A stretch of 64,000 nucleotides of DNA, from contig NZ_BMJM01000008.1 of NCBI RefSeq assembly GCF_014643455.1, positions 62,001 to 126,000 on the forward strand, in the 5' to 3' direction. Origin of the DNA: Sandarakinorhabdus glacialis (GTDB lineage: Bacteria; Pseudomonadota; Alphaproteobacteria; Sphingomonadales; Sphingomonadaceae). The number at the start of each line of letters is the position of its first letter. The stretch's first letter is position 1. Both the position numbers and the translations under genes were made by a program. A model generated the notes under the pieces. It saw only the letters and a list, made by a program, of their open reading frames with translations. It searched no databases and was not told the DNA's origin. Below are positions 48,476 through 58,093 of this stretch, piece after piece.

Positions 48476-49804
48476 CTACCCGCCCCGCTTCGCCGCCCGC
48501 CGTCTCGCCCATTCCGCCAAACGCTCCCCGATCCGCGCCTCATGCCCGCGCGGGCTCGGCTGGTAGAACTGCTCCCCCGCCATTCCCTCGGGCCAATAAT
48601 CCGCCCCCGAAAACCCGTCCTCGGCGTCATGGTCATAGGCATAGCCCTTGCCGTACCCCAGGTCCTTCATCAGCCGCGTCGGCGCATTCAATATATGCGC
48701 CGGCGGGTTCAGCGACCCCGTCGCGATCGCCGACCGTTTCGCTGCCTTCTCCGCCACATAAGCCGCATTCGATTTCGGCGCCGTCGCCAAATACAAACAC
48801 GCATGGACGATCGCCAACTCCCCCTCCGGCGAGCCCAGGAAATCATACGCATCCTTAGCCGCCAGCGTCACCGCCAGCGCATTTGAATCCGCCAATCCGA
48901 TGTCCTCGCTGGCAAACCGCACCAGCCGCCGCAGCAGATACAGCGGCTCCTCACCCGCCGTCAGCATCCGCTCCAGATAATAGAGCGCCGCATCCGGATC
49001 GGACCCCCGCAGCGCCTTGTGCAACGCCGAAATCAGCCCGTAATGCCCCTCGCGGTCCTTGTCATAAACCGGCATCCGCCGATGCAACAACGCCGCCAGC
49101 CCCGCCGGATCGAGGTCGGCCTCCAACTTCACCGCAAAAAGCTGCTCGACCTGATTGAGCAAAAACCGCCCGTCGCCATCCGCCGAGGCAATCAACGCCG
49201 CCCGCGCATCCCCGGTCACCGGCAACGCCCGCCCCTCGCTCGCCTCCGCCCGGACTATCAACTCGCCCAGCGCCGCCTCATCCAATCGCCGCACGATCAA
49301 CACCTGCGCCCGGCTGAGAATAGCAGCATTCAGCTCGAAACTCGGATTCTCGGTCGTCGCCCCCACAAGCGTCACCGTCCCGTCCTCGACCACCCCCAGG
49401 AAACCATCCTGCTGCGCCCGATTGAACCGGTGGATCTCGTCGACGAACAACAAAGTCTTCTGCGGCGGATTGGCGAGATCTCCGCGCGCCGCCTCACGGG
49501 CGTCGGCAAACAGCTTCTTCAATTCGGCAACGCCCGAAAACACTGCCGAAATGCCGACGAACCGCAGCCCCACCGCCTCGGCGAGCAACCGCGCAATGCT
49601 GGTCTTGCCCGTCCCCGGCGGCCCCCACAGGATCAGGCTCGACAGCGCCCCGGCCGCCACCATCCGCCCGATCGCGCCCTCCGGCCCGGTCAGATGCTCC
49701 TGTCCGACGATTTGATCCAGCGCCCGCGGCCGCATGCGCTCGGCGAGCGGCGGGTTCGCCACCGCGCCGCCGGCCGCTGCGCCGGTTCCAAAAAGATCAG
49801 CCAT
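48476..49804 (-). CDS. rarA: Replication-associated recombination protein A (RarA/MgsA)
   Basis: This AAA+ ATPase of the clamp-loader type acts at stalled replication forks. At 442 residues it has RPRALDQIVGQEHLTG near residue 27, Walker A LWGPPGTGKTSIARLLAE near 60, Walker B TLLFVDEIHRFNRAQQD near 117, sensor 1 LVGATTENPSFELN near 150, and the Arg-finger LLSRAQV-type region. The C-terminal tetramerisation domain has KALRGSDPDAALYYLERML and ends LNPPAHILNAPTRLMK. ATG 49804 gives MADLFGTG. It is 19 bases after the DUF3297 stop. Confidence 0.95.
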   Translation of the reverse strand: MADLFGTGAAAGGAVANPPLAERMRPRALDQIVGQEHLTGPEGAIGRMVAAGALSSLILWGPPGTGKTSIARLLAEAVGLRFVGISAVFSGVAELKKLFADAREAARGDLANPPQKTLLFVDEIHRFNRAQQDGFLGVVEDGTVTLVGATTENPSFELNAAILSRAQVLIVRRLDEAALGELIVRAEASEGRALPVTGDARAALIASADGDGRFLLNQVEQLFAVKLEADLDPAGLAALLHRRMPVYDKDREGHYGLISALHKALRGSDPDAALYYLERMLTAGEEPLYLLRRLVRFASEDIGLADSNALAVTLAAKDAYDFLGSPEGELAIVHACLYLATAPKSNAAYVAEKAAKRSAIATGSLNPPAHILNAPTRLMKDLGYGKGYAYDHDAEDGFSGADYWPEGMAGEQFYQPSPRGHEARIGERLAEWARRRAAKRGG

Positions 49805-49823
49805 GACCCGGCCGCACGCCCAT

Positions 49824-50111
49824 TCAGCTGCGGAAGTAAGGCTCGACCTTGCCCTTGAGCTTGATCGTCAGCGCATTGCCATAGCGATCCTTGGACTTTC
49901 CGGCCGCGACCTTCACCCAGCCCTCGGAAACGCAATATTCGTCGACGTTGGTGCGCTCGACATCGTCGAACACGATGCCGACACCGCGTTCGAGCATCAC
50001 TTCGTCATAAAACGGGCTGCGTGGGCTCGCCGCCAGCCGATCGGGCGGCGTATCGGTGATCGCTGCAGTTTCGGGTGCCACTTCGGGCGTGTTCTCGGGT
50101 TCTTCGCTCAT
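49824..50111 (-). CDS. DUF3297 family protein
   Basis: This 95-residue small protein belongs to DUF3297, common in alphaproteobacteria. It has an acidic Glu/Thr-rich N-terminus, then TPPDRLAASPRSPFYDEVML near residue 21, GVGIVFDDVERTNVDEYCVS near 43, and EGWVKVAAGKSKDRYGNALT near 64. The function is unknown. It lies directly before rarA on the same strand. Confidence 0.9.
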   Translation of the reverse strand: MSEEPENTPEVAPETAAITDTPPDRLAASPRSPFYDEVMLERGVGIVFDDVERTNVDEYCVSEGWVKVAAGKSKDRYGNALTIKLKGKVEPYFRS

Positions 50112-50159
50112 GCGGCGGGACGTGGCCTGTCAAACCGAAACGGTCAACCCTCTTCCGAC

Positions 50160-50220
50160 TCCCTCCCCCCTGAGGGGAGGGCGACTCGGCCCCAGCCGAG
50201 CGGGGTGGGGGTTCCCCCTC
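50160..50220. repeat. Dispersed repeat, family D
   Basis: CTCCCTCCCCCCTGAGGGGA then GGGCGACTCGGCCCCAGCCG and AGCGGGGTGGGGGTTCC, located downstream of the rplI terminator. Confidence 0.78.
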
Positions 50221-50239
50221 TCCACTGAAAAAGCCCAAG

Positions 50240-50272
50240 AAAAAGCCGCGCCGCCCTCCCGGGCAGCACGGC
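50240..50272 (-). terminator. Intrinsic terminator of the rpsF-rpsR-rplI operon
   Basis: On the minus strand a 12-bp stem (50272-50261 with 50256-50245, including two G-U pairs) and a 4-base loop are followed by five T residues (50244-50240). It lies 21 bases after the rplI stop. Confidence 0.85.
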
Positions 50273-50293
50273 CATTCCTCAACCCAAATCGCT

Positions 50294-50917
50294 TCAGGCT
50301 TCTTCTTCGTCGTCCGCAACAGCAGCAGCCGGTGCCGCATCGGCAACAGGTGCTTCGTCCTGCGGAATGCCAGGCTCGGCGCCCGGATCGAAAGCTTCGG
50401 TGAAGCCCGCTTCCTCACGCTCGAACATGTCGGCGTTGACGTCGACGCCCTTCGTTTGCAGCTCGGCTTCTTCAGGCGAGCGGGCGATGTTGACCTTGAC
50501 CATCACGACGACTTCAGGATGCAGAGCAACCTTCACGTCATGGATGCCCAGCGTCTTGATCGGCTTGTCGAGGACGATCTGGTTCTTGTTGACCTTGTGG
50601 CCACCGGCAACCAGGACTTCGGCCAGATCGCGCGCCGCAACCGAACCGAACAGCTGTCCGGTCTGCGAGGCCTGGCGGATCATGACGACCGATGCGCCAT
50701 CGACGTCCTTGGCTTCGGCGCGCGCGATGTCGCGGCGCTTGGCGTTATCGGCTTCGATGCGGGCGCGATCGGCTTCGAACTTCTTCTTGTTGGCTTCCGA
50801 GGCACGCAAGGCCTTGCCGCGCGGCAACAGGAAGTTGCGCGCGAAACCGGGCTTCACATTGACGATGTCACCAATGGCGCCGAGCTTGTCGACGCGCTCG
50901 AGCAGGATGATTTCCAT
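50294..50917 (-). CDS. rplI: 50S ribosomal protein L9 (long form)
   Basis: L9 binds 23S rRNA near the base of L1. The N-terminal domain is canonical: MEIILLERVDKLGAIGDIVN then KPGFARNFLLPRGKALRAS. The long connecting helix and the C-terminal RNA-binding domain follow. At 207 residues it is about 60 longer than the 148-150 of E. coli-type L9; the extra part is an acidic, Ala/Pro/Glu-rich tail ending VADDEEEA, as in other alphaproteobacteria. It is the last gene of the rpsF-rpsR-rplI operon. Confidence 0.96.
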   Translation of the reverse strand: MEIILLERVDKLGAIGDIVNVKPGFARNFLLPRGKALRASEANKKKFEADRARIEADNAKRRDIARAEAKDVDGASVVMIRQASQTGQLFGSVAARDLAEVLVAGGHKVNKNQIVLDKPIKTLGIHDVKVALHPEVVVMVKVNIARSPEEAELQTKGVDVNADMFEREEAGFTEAFDPGAEPGIPQDEAPVADAAPAAAVADDEEEA

Positions 50918-50928
50918 GTCGGCTACTC

Positions 50929-51153
50929 CTACTTCACGAGGTAGGGCAGCAAGCCCAGATGACGCGCACGCTTGATGGCCTGCGCCAGTTCACGCTGCTT
51001 CTTGCCGGAAACGGCCGTAATGCGCGACGGCACGATCTTGCCGCGCTCGGACACGAAACCCTGCAACAGGCGCACGTCCTTGTAATCGATGATCGGTGCA
51101 TTGGCGCCCGAGAAGGGGCAGCTCTTGCGGCGGCGGAAAAATGGACGTCCCAT
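50929..51153 (-). CDS. rpsR: 30S ribosomal protein S18
   Basis: The 74-residue basic protein [16 protein letters not shown]... has the S18 family signature [21 protein letters not shown] and the C-terminal [13 protein letters not shown]. It packs against S6 on the 30S platform. It lies 16 bases after rpsF and 11 before rplI. The CPFSG start is typical of alphaproteobacterial S18. Confidence 0.97.
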   Translation of the reverse strand: MGRPFFRRRKSCPFSGANAPIIDYKDVRLLQGFVSERGKIVPSRITAVSGKKQRELAQAIKRARHLGLLPYLVK

Positions 51154-51169
51154 GATCTATCCTTTCCGA

Positions 51170-51622
51170 TCAATACGCGCGCGGGGCGCGTTCGGGGCGG
51201 TCACCACCCCGGGGGCGATCACCACGGTCGCCGCGATCGCCGCGATCCGGACGGTCGCCGCGAGGCGCCCCATCACGATCGCCGCGCTCACGCTCGCGCT
51301 CGCCGCGCTTCATCATCGCCGATGGCTCGGTCGGCAGTGCTTCGATGCGGACGGTCATGTAGCGGATGATGTCTTCGTTCAAAGCGACCTGGCGCTCCAT
51401 TTCGGCAATCGCCGGCGCCGGCGCTTCGATGCTGAGCATCACGTAATGCGCCTTGCGGTTCTTGGCGATCCGATACGCCAGGCTGCGCAGGCCCCAATAT
51501 TCATTCGACGCAACGGCACCGTTGCCGTCGGCAATGATCTTCGAAAATGTCTCTGTCATCGCTTCGACCTGGGCTGCTGCCAGGTCCTGACGCGCGAGAA
51601 AGACATGCTCATAAAATGGCAT
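51170..51622 (-). CDS. rpsF: 30S ribosomal protein S6
   Basis: S6 forms a dimer with S18 on the 30S platform. The folded part (residues 1-95) has MPFYEHVFLARQDL, NEYWGLRSLAYRIAKNRKAH and ALNEDIIRYMTVRIE. After it comes a 50-residue low-complexity tail of RGDRD/RGDRP repeats, rich in Arg, Gly and Asp, longer than in most bacteria. It opens the rpsF-rpsR-rplI operon. ATG 51622 is preceded by GGAG-like bases (AGGAGT) on the coding strand. Confidence 0.95.
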   Translation of the reverse strand: MPFYEHVFLARQDLAAAQVEAMTETFSKIIADGNGAVASNEYWGLRSLAYRIAKNRKAHYVMLSIEAPAPAIAEMERQVALNEDIIRYMTVRIEALPTEPSAMMKRGERERERGDRDGAPRGDRPDRGDRGDRGDRPRGGDRPERAPRAY

Positions 51623-51805
51623 GTTTCATCACTCCTCTGCCGATCGCTGACGCCGCACCATGCGAACGCCCCTCCGGCTTGCTTTCAAAAACAACGAACG
51701 CCAGGGACTGGCCCCGGCGCTTGTCGAGGCGCGCCCTATGGCCGATTCTCGTGCTTGGCGCAAGGCAGCTTGGCGCTAACCAGCCCGCCGCCTACAACCG
51801 CGGCG

Positions 51806-52642
51806 ATGGCCACACAAATGTTCATACCACCAATCCTGCTCCTTGCCCTTGCCGCCGCTGCCCCCGACGACACGATCACCGTCACCGGGACCCGCCTCAC
51901 CGACAAGCAGATCGCCGTCGGCGCCCGCAATTACGTCGGCGCCGTGCTGCCCATCCCCGCCTACGGCCAGTATTCGCGCTGGGCGGACCCGGTCTGCATC
52001 AAAGTCACCGGCCTCGAGGATGCCTATGCCGCCCGCGTCGCCGCTGCCGCCGACGAAGCCCATATTGCCCGCGCCAGACCCGGCTGCCGCACAAACCTGT
52101 CGATCGTCTTTTCCGAAGACGCGGTCATCACCACCGCCGCGATCCTCGCCAAAAAACCCAAGCAGATCGCCCGCCTCGACGGCACCGAGCGCCATCGCCT
52201 GCTCACCGCACGCCTCCCGGTGCGCTTCTGGCACGTCCTCGAGCTTCGCGGCGCCGATGGCCGCGCCCCCGCACCGAGCCAGATCACCGTCGCCGGCAGT
52301 GCCCCGCAAACCGACAGCTGGTCCGCCAGCCTGATCGACACCCATATCGCCATCTGGGCAACGAGCGCCGTGGTCATCGTCGATGTCGGCCTGTCGTCCG
52401 GCAAGTCATTGGACGCCGTCGCCGACTATGCAGCGCTCGTCGGCCTCGCCCCGATGCGACTGCCACCGCCCACCCCCGGCGTCCCCAGCTTCCTCGCCCT
52501 CTTCACCCCGGCCTCGGCAGACGCGCTCAGCAGCTGGGACAAGGCCTTTCTCGCCGCGCTCTACCGAATGCAGATGAACCGCACCGGCAGCCGGCAAGAA
52601 GGCCAACTCGTCACCGCCATCAAGGCCGAACTGGCGCGCTGA
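51806..52642 (+). CDS. Secreted hypothetical protein, paralogue 1 (flanks amidase)
   Basis: The 278-residue protein has a short N-terminal hydrophobic stretch (MFIPPILLLALAAAAP) that looks like a signal peptide. The mature part begins DDTITVTGTRL and shares with the gene at 54250-55158: ITVT, GQYxRWxxPVCIKVxGLE, a second Cys in GCxxNL, LLxAxLPVRxWH, SxSLIDTHxxxxI, and SxWDKAxLAALYRMxxNRxxSxQxGQLVxAI. The two conserved Cys could form a disulfide. I do not recognise a family. ATG 51806 is chosen because it starts the signal peptide. Its 3' end overlaps the convergent amidase gene by 23 bases. Confidence 0.8.
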   Translation: MATQMFIPPILLLALAAAAPDDTITVTGTRLTDKQIAVGARNYVGAVLPIPAYGQYSRWADPVCIKVTGLEDAYAARVAAAADEAHIARARPGCRTNLSIVFSEDAVITTAAILAKKPKQIARLDGTERHRLLTARLPVRFWHVLELRGADGRAPAPSQITVAGSAPQTDSWSASLIDTHIAIWATSAVVIVDVGLSSGKSLDAVADYAALVGLAPMRLPPPTPGVPSFLALFTPASADALSSWDKAFLAALYRMQMNRTGSRQEGQLVTAIKAELAR

Positions 52643-54170
52643 CCGGCGCCAGCAACCCTGCCACCCCCGGCATCGTCTCCACAGACTCGGCAAAACCCGT
52701 CACGATCCGCACCCCTGCCGCACGCTCATAAGCCGCCCCCAGCGCCAGCATCCGCGCATCGTCCCACTTCGCCCCGATAAAGCTCAGCCCTACCGGCAGT
52801 CCCCGCACCGCCCCCATCGGCACGGTCAGATGCGGATACCCCGCCACCGCCGCCATCCCGCCAACCCCCGCCCGCTGCGGACTCTGGTCCCCCAGCACCG
52901 CATCGATCGGCGACGCCGGCGCCGTCGTCGGCTGCACCAGCGCGCTCACCTTCGCCGCCGCCAGCATCGCATCGATCCCCTCCACCCCCGCCAACCGCAA
53001 CGAAAGCGCCCGAGCCGCCACATATGCCGGATCATCCAGTCCCTTCGTCGCCTCCGCCGCGACAAACGTCTCCTGCCCGAACAACCCCAGCTCCCGCGCA
53101 TCCCCCGCATTGAACGCGATCACCTCCGCCAGCGACCGCACAGGTGTTCGCGTCCGGCCCGGCCGGCTCGCCAGATAAGCATTCAGATCCGCCTTCAACT
53201 CGCTCAGCAAGACCTGGAACTCCGCCGGCCCGATCTCCCCTCGCCGCTTCGGCGCCGCCTCGATCTCCACGAGCACCGCCCCTTGGCGCCGCAAAACCCC
53301 CAACGCCGTCTCGAAAACCCCATCCACGTCCCGCGACCACCCCGTCGCAAACCGTAACACCCCGATCCGCGCCCCCTTCAGCGCCCCCGGCTTCAACGCC
53401 GCCACATAGTCCACCCGCCGCGCATCGGCCTCCATCGTCGCCGGGTCCGCCGCATCGCTCCCCGCCATCGCCGTCAACAGCCGCGCCGCCATCGGCACGT
53501 CGCGCGCCATCGGCCCCGCCGTATCCTGGCTATGGCTGATCGGAATGATATGCGTCCGGCTCACCAGCCCCACCGTCGGCTTGAACCCGACAATCCCGTT
53601 CACCGCCGCCGGACACGTCACCGATCCGTCGGTCTCGGTCCCCACCGCCGCATCCACCATCCCCGCCGCCACCGCCGCCGCGCTCCCCGAAGACGACCCG
53701 CACGGCGATCGGTCGAGCGCATGCGGATTGCGCACCTGCCCACCCAGCCCGCTCCACCCCGAAATCGAATTATCCCCCCGAATATTCGCCCATTCAGACA
53801 AATTGGTCTTCCCCAGGATCACCGCCCCAGCCGCCCGCAACCTTGCCACCAGCGGCGCATCCCGCCCGGTAACATTCCCCCGCAACGCCAGGCTCCCCGC
53901 CGTCGTCGCCAACGGCCCCGCCGCCTCGATATTGTCCTTCAGCAACACCGGCACCCCGAACAGCGCCCCCCGCACCGCGCCCCGATCGAGCGCCCGCGCC
54001 TGCGCCACCGCCGTCGGGTCCACCGCGAGCACTGCATTCACCCGGGGGTTCAGCGCTTCTATCCGCGCGATCGCCGCCACCACGCCCGATTCCACCGTTT
54101 CCGCCGCCACCGCCGGTCCCGCCAGACCCGCCAGCACCACATACATCCAGCGCATCATGTATCCCGCCAT
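52620..54170 (-). CDS. Amidase signature family protein, exported
   Basis: This amidase-signature (AS) hydrolase of 516 residues acts on an amide bond of unknown identity. The AS Ser-cisSer-Lys triad is visible: Lys in PVLLKDNIEAAG near residue 75, the cis-Ser in SPCGSSSGSAAAVAAGMVD, and the Ser nucleophile in GTETDGSVTCPAA. A hydrophobic N-terminus (MMRWMYVVLAGLAGPAVAAE) looks like a signal peptide, so it should work in the periplasm. I use ATG 54170; ATG 54158 also fits and gives a shorter signal sequence. It lies between two paralogous secreted genes on the other strand. Confidence 0.9.
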   Translation of the reverse strand: MAGYMMRWMYVVLAGLAGPAVAAETVESGVVAAIARIEALNPRVNAVLAVDPTAVAQARALDRGAVRGALFGVPVLLKDNIEAAGPLATTAGSLALRGNVTGRDAPLVARLRAAGAVILGKTNLSEWANIRGDNSISGWSGLGGQVRNPHALDRSPCGSSSGSAAAVAAGMVDAAVGTETDGSVTCPAAVNGIVGFKPTVGLVSRTHIIPISHSQDTAGPMARDVPMAARLLTAMAGSDAADPATMEADARRVDYVAALKPGALKGARIGVLRFATGWSRDVDGVFETALGVLRRQGAVLVEIEAAPKRRGEIGPAEFQVLLSELKADLNAYLASRPGRTRTPVRSLAEVIAFNAGDARELGLFGQETFVAAEATKGLDDPAYVAARALSLRLAGVEGIDAMLAAAKVSALVQPTTAPASPIDAVLGDQSPQRAGVGGMAAVAGYPHLTVPMGAVRGLPVGLSFIGAKWDDARMLALGAAYERAAGVRIVTGFAESVETMPGVAGLLAPVSAPVRP

Positions 54171-54249
54171 TCCGCCAGCCTGCCCCAACCCGCGTCGCCT
54201 TGTCAGCAACAAATCAGTGTGGAACTATACGCGCTTGGGAGATATTCCA

Positions 54250-55158
54250 ATGATATCGCATCTCATCGGTCTGGTCCTTGCCGCAAGCCCCGTGGCGCCC
54301 CCAATGCCCGACAGCGAACCCATCACCGTCACCGCACCTCGCATCGACCCGGCCACTGTCGCCCCCGCCGCCCGCGCCTATGTCAAGGGCGTCCTGCCGA
54401 CCCCCGTCAGCGGCCAGTACGCGCGCTGGCTAGGCCCGGTCTGCATCAAGGTCATCGGGCTCGAGGCCCCCCTCGCCGACCGCATCAGCAGCCGCATCAC
54501 CGTCATCGCCCGGGAATCCCGTGTCCCTGTCGCCGCCGCCGGCTGCCAGCCCAATCTCGTCGTCTGGTTCTCCGGAGACGCCCGCCGCGACGTCGCCGCC
54601 ATCCTCGGCAAAAAGCCGCTCAGCGGCAAGGATATCAGCGCCGAGAACCGCCGGCGCCTGCTCGATGCGCCGCTGCCGGTGCGCTGGTGGCACACCGTCC
54701 AGGCCGGCAGCAGCGACGGCACCGGGATGTCCACGACCCCCAGCGCCAAGTCGACGGCGCAATTCATCGGCTCCGACAACGCCGGCACCGGCGTCGGCGG
54801 CCCCACCGCCAGCTCGACCGCCACCTATTCGTCCAGTCTCATCGACACCCATCTCAGCGTCGGCATCGTCTATGCCGCCGCTGCCGTCGACGTTCCGCTT
54901 ACCCAGGGCCAGACCCTTGAATCGGTCGCTAACTATGTCGCCATGGTGACGCTGGCCCCGATCCCGCTCGATGTCGCGGCGCCAGCCGTGCCCAGCATCC
55001 TCGGCCTTTTCGCCGCCGCTCCCACCGCCGCCGAAACGCAGCTCAGCCCTTGGGACAAGGCCTATCTCGCTGCACTTTATCGCATGTCCCCCAACCGCCG
55101 CGCCAGCAGCCAGAAGGGCCAGCTGGTCGCGGCAATACCAAAAACGCTGAAACCCTGA
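54250..55158 (+). CDS. Secreted hypothetical protein, paralogue 2 (flanks amidase)
   Basis: The 302-residue protein begins MISHLIGLVLAASPVAPP, a short signal-peptide-like stretch, then EPITVTAPRI. It is clearly related to the product of 51806-52642 along its length: GQYARWLGPVCIKVIGLE, GCQPNLVVWFSGDA, LPVRWWH, SSLIDTHLSVGI and the C-terminal SPWDKAYLAALYRM followed by SQKGQLVAAI. It differs by a Gly/Ser/Thr-rich insertion of about 25 residues (SSDGTGMSTTPSAKS and onward). Starts of this gene and the amidase are 79 bases apart and divergent, so a shared regulatory region is likely. Confidence 0.82.
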   Translation: MISHLIGLVLAASPVAPPMPDSEPITVTAPRIDPATVAPAARAYVKGVLPTPVSGQYARWLGPVCIKVIGLEAPLADRISSRITVIARESRVPVAAAGCQPNLVVWFSGDARRDVAAILGKKPLSGKDISAENRRRLLDAPLPVRWWHTVQAGSSDGTGMSTTPSAKSTAQFIGSDNAGTGVGGPTASSTATYSSSLIDTHLSVGIVYAAAAVDVPLTQGQTLESVANYVAMVTLAPIPLDVAAPAVPSILGLFAAAPTAAETQLSPWDKAYLAALYRMSPNRRASSQKGQLVAAIPKTLKP

Positions 55159-55181
55159 TAACAACACACAAGGCACAAAGC

Positions 55182-55217
55182 CTGTCATCCCGGGCTCGAC
55201 CCGGGACCCAGTTTCGC
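55182..55217. repeat. Dispersed palindrome, family A
   Basis: CTGTCATCCCGGGCTCGACC then CGGGACCCAGTTTCGC, located between the convergent paralogue 2 and leuA genes. Confidence 0.8.
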
Positions 55218-55251
55218 TTGCGCGGGCTAACCAGCCGCAGCCAGCGCGTTC

Positions 55252-56790
<1,539 letters not shown>

Positions 56791-56876
56791 GATGAAAAGC
56801 CTGTCTGAATCGGGTTCCGGGTCTCTGTTCGGAAAGGTCCCTCAGGCGCGGCAACTCAAACCCACTCAGGGGCGAG

Positions 56877-56902
56877 CGAAAACAACGCGCCTAAGGGCGC
56901 GT
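56877..56902 (-). promoter_or_regulatory. Candidate leuA attenuator: intrinsic terminator overlapping a leader peptide
   Basis: On the minus strand a 7-bp stem (ACGCGCC with GGCGCGT, plus-strand 56885-56902, loop CTTA) is followed by TGTTTTTT. The hairpin lies 86 bases upstream of the leuA ATG and contains the stop codon of the 14-codon leader ORF. Inference: a ribosome stalled on the Leu codons would cover the hairpin and let transcription continue when leucine is short. Confidence 0.65.
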
Positions 56903-56935
56903 AAGTCGAAGCAGTGCAGGCAACCAGCGGTTCAT
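56891..56935 (-). CDS. Putative leuA leader peptide (14 residues)
   Basis: The minus-strand ORF reads MNRWLPALLRLTRP and stops at TAG. Four of its 14 residues are Leu, with codons TTG, CTG, CTT and CTT; two of these are near-consecutive (CTG CTT, then CTT one codon later). AGGTG stands seven bases before the ATG, a good ribosome-binding site. The stop codon lies inside the terminator hairpin at 56885-56902. There are 100 bases from this stop to the leuA start. The arrangement fits leucine-controlled attenuation; it is too short to be sure it is translated. Confidence 0.6.
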   Translation of the reverse strand: MNRWLPALLRLTRP

Positions 56936-56977
56936 GCAGTCACCTAACCCCAAACCCCGACAAAGTCCACACCCTCT

Positions 56978-57120
56978 TGTCCTCCCCCTGGAGGGGGAGG
57001 CGAGAGGCGCGTCTTCGCGCCCCGGGTGGGGGTGTCTCCCCTCCCCCAACAAAGCCCCATCTAACTCCCTCCCCCCTGCGGGGAGGGCGACTCGGCCCCA
57101 GCCGAGCGGGTTGGGGGTTC
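56978..57120. repeat. Dispersed repeats, family C then D
   Basis: A family C copy (56978-57041; CCCCTGGAGGGGGAGGCGAG, then GGCGCGTCTTCGCGCCCCGG) and a family D copy (57064-57120; CCCCTGCGGGGAGGGCGACT) follow one another, as at 30363-30502. The leuA to glycosyltransferase gap (56791-57125) holds the leuA leader and these repeats. Confidence 0.8.
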
Positions 57121-57125
57121 ACGCC

Positions 57126-57935
57126 CTACCCCATTAAATCCCACCCCCGCGTCCGCAAGGCAGTATCCCGCATCCCCCGCCCCTCCAGCCGCGGCCCCAA
57201 AAACCGATAAAAAAACCAGTCCTTCGCCCAAAACGGCGTCGCATGATAAAGGACCCGCTCGAACAACGTCCACCGAACCCCACCGCGATCCGCCCGGCGA
57301 TCGGACGGCAGCACCCATAAATCCGGCGACCGCCCGAACCGCCCGAATTTCGAAACCCGGTTCACCAGCTCATGGTCCTTGAGCACATAAGGCCATGACT
57401 CCGGCGAATACCCCCCCGCCGCCCGCAACGCCCGCGTCCGATAACAATGCGCATACCCCCCCGCATAGGTCTGCCCCCGAAACACCCCCAGCAACACCGC
57501 ATCGCGCCCCGCCCGCACCCAGCGCTCCCGCCAGGACCCCGGCGCCCCCGCGCTATCATGCGCAAACACCGCCACCACATCCGCCGTCGCGGCAAACACC
57601 GCACCCGCCTTCACCAAATAGTCCGGCGGGTAAATCGTATCGGCATCCCCGATCGCGACAAATTCGGTCTCGACCGCCGCGATCCCCGCCGCCAGTCCGA
57701 AAACCTGCCCCGGCGTCACCTCGCGCAACACCCGCACTTCCAGATCGACCTGCCCCGCCGCCCAAACCCGCGCCGCCGCCGCCCCGTCATCGGTCGACCC
57801 ATTGTCAACCAGCACCAGCGTCAACGGCCGCATCACCTGCGCCGCAATCGACGCCAAAGTCGCCGGCAAGAACCGCTCCTCGTTGAAGAACGCGATCACC
57901 ATCGTCCAACCAGGCTTCAGCGCCATCTCCACCAT
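57126..57935 (-). CDS. Glycosyltransferase family 2 protein
   Basis: This is a 269-residue GT-A fold glycosyltransferase. The N-terminal nucleotide-sugar part has VIAFFNEERFLPATLASIAA near residue 13, LVLVDNGSTDDGAAA near 42 with the first acidic residue, and EFVAIGDADTIYPPDYLV near 92, where DAD is the DxD metal-binding motif. The acceptor half has KDHELVNRV near 190. No membrane segment is seen. The substrate is unknown. The start is uncertain between ATG 57935, ATG 57926 and an upstream TTG. No sugar-synthesis genes are adjacent. Confidence 0.86.
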   Translation of the reverse strand: MVEMALKPGWTMVIAFFNEERFLPATLASIAAQVMRPLTLVLVDNGSTDDGAAAARVWAAGQVDLEVRVLREVTPGQVFGLAAGIAAVETEFVAIGDADTIYPPDYLVKAGAVFAATADVVAVFAHDSAGAPGSWRERWVRAGRDAVLLGVFRGQTYAGGYAHCYRTRALRAAGGYSPESWPYVLKDHELVNRVSKFGRFGRSPDLWVLPSDRRADRGGVRWTLFERVLYHATPFWAKDWFFYRFLGPRLEGRGMRDTALRTRGWDLMG

Positions 57936-57961
57936 CTCGCGGCCCAACCCCCCACTCTATT

Positions 57962-57994
57962 CGTCACCCCGGCGAAGGCCGGGGCCCATCTCCC
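57962..57994. repeat. Dispersed palindrome, family B
   Basis: CGTCACCCCGGCGAAGGCCG then GGGCCCATCTCCC, just upstream of the glycosyltransferase start and in the gap before the DUF2721 gene. Confidence 0.8.
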
Positions 57995-58093
57995 ACTCTC
58001 CGAAACGCAAGCCCTCGTCCAGCAATCCCCCAATCCCCACCCCCCAGCAATCCCCCCGTTGCCCCCCGCCCGCAATTCCCCCATCCTCCCCCG

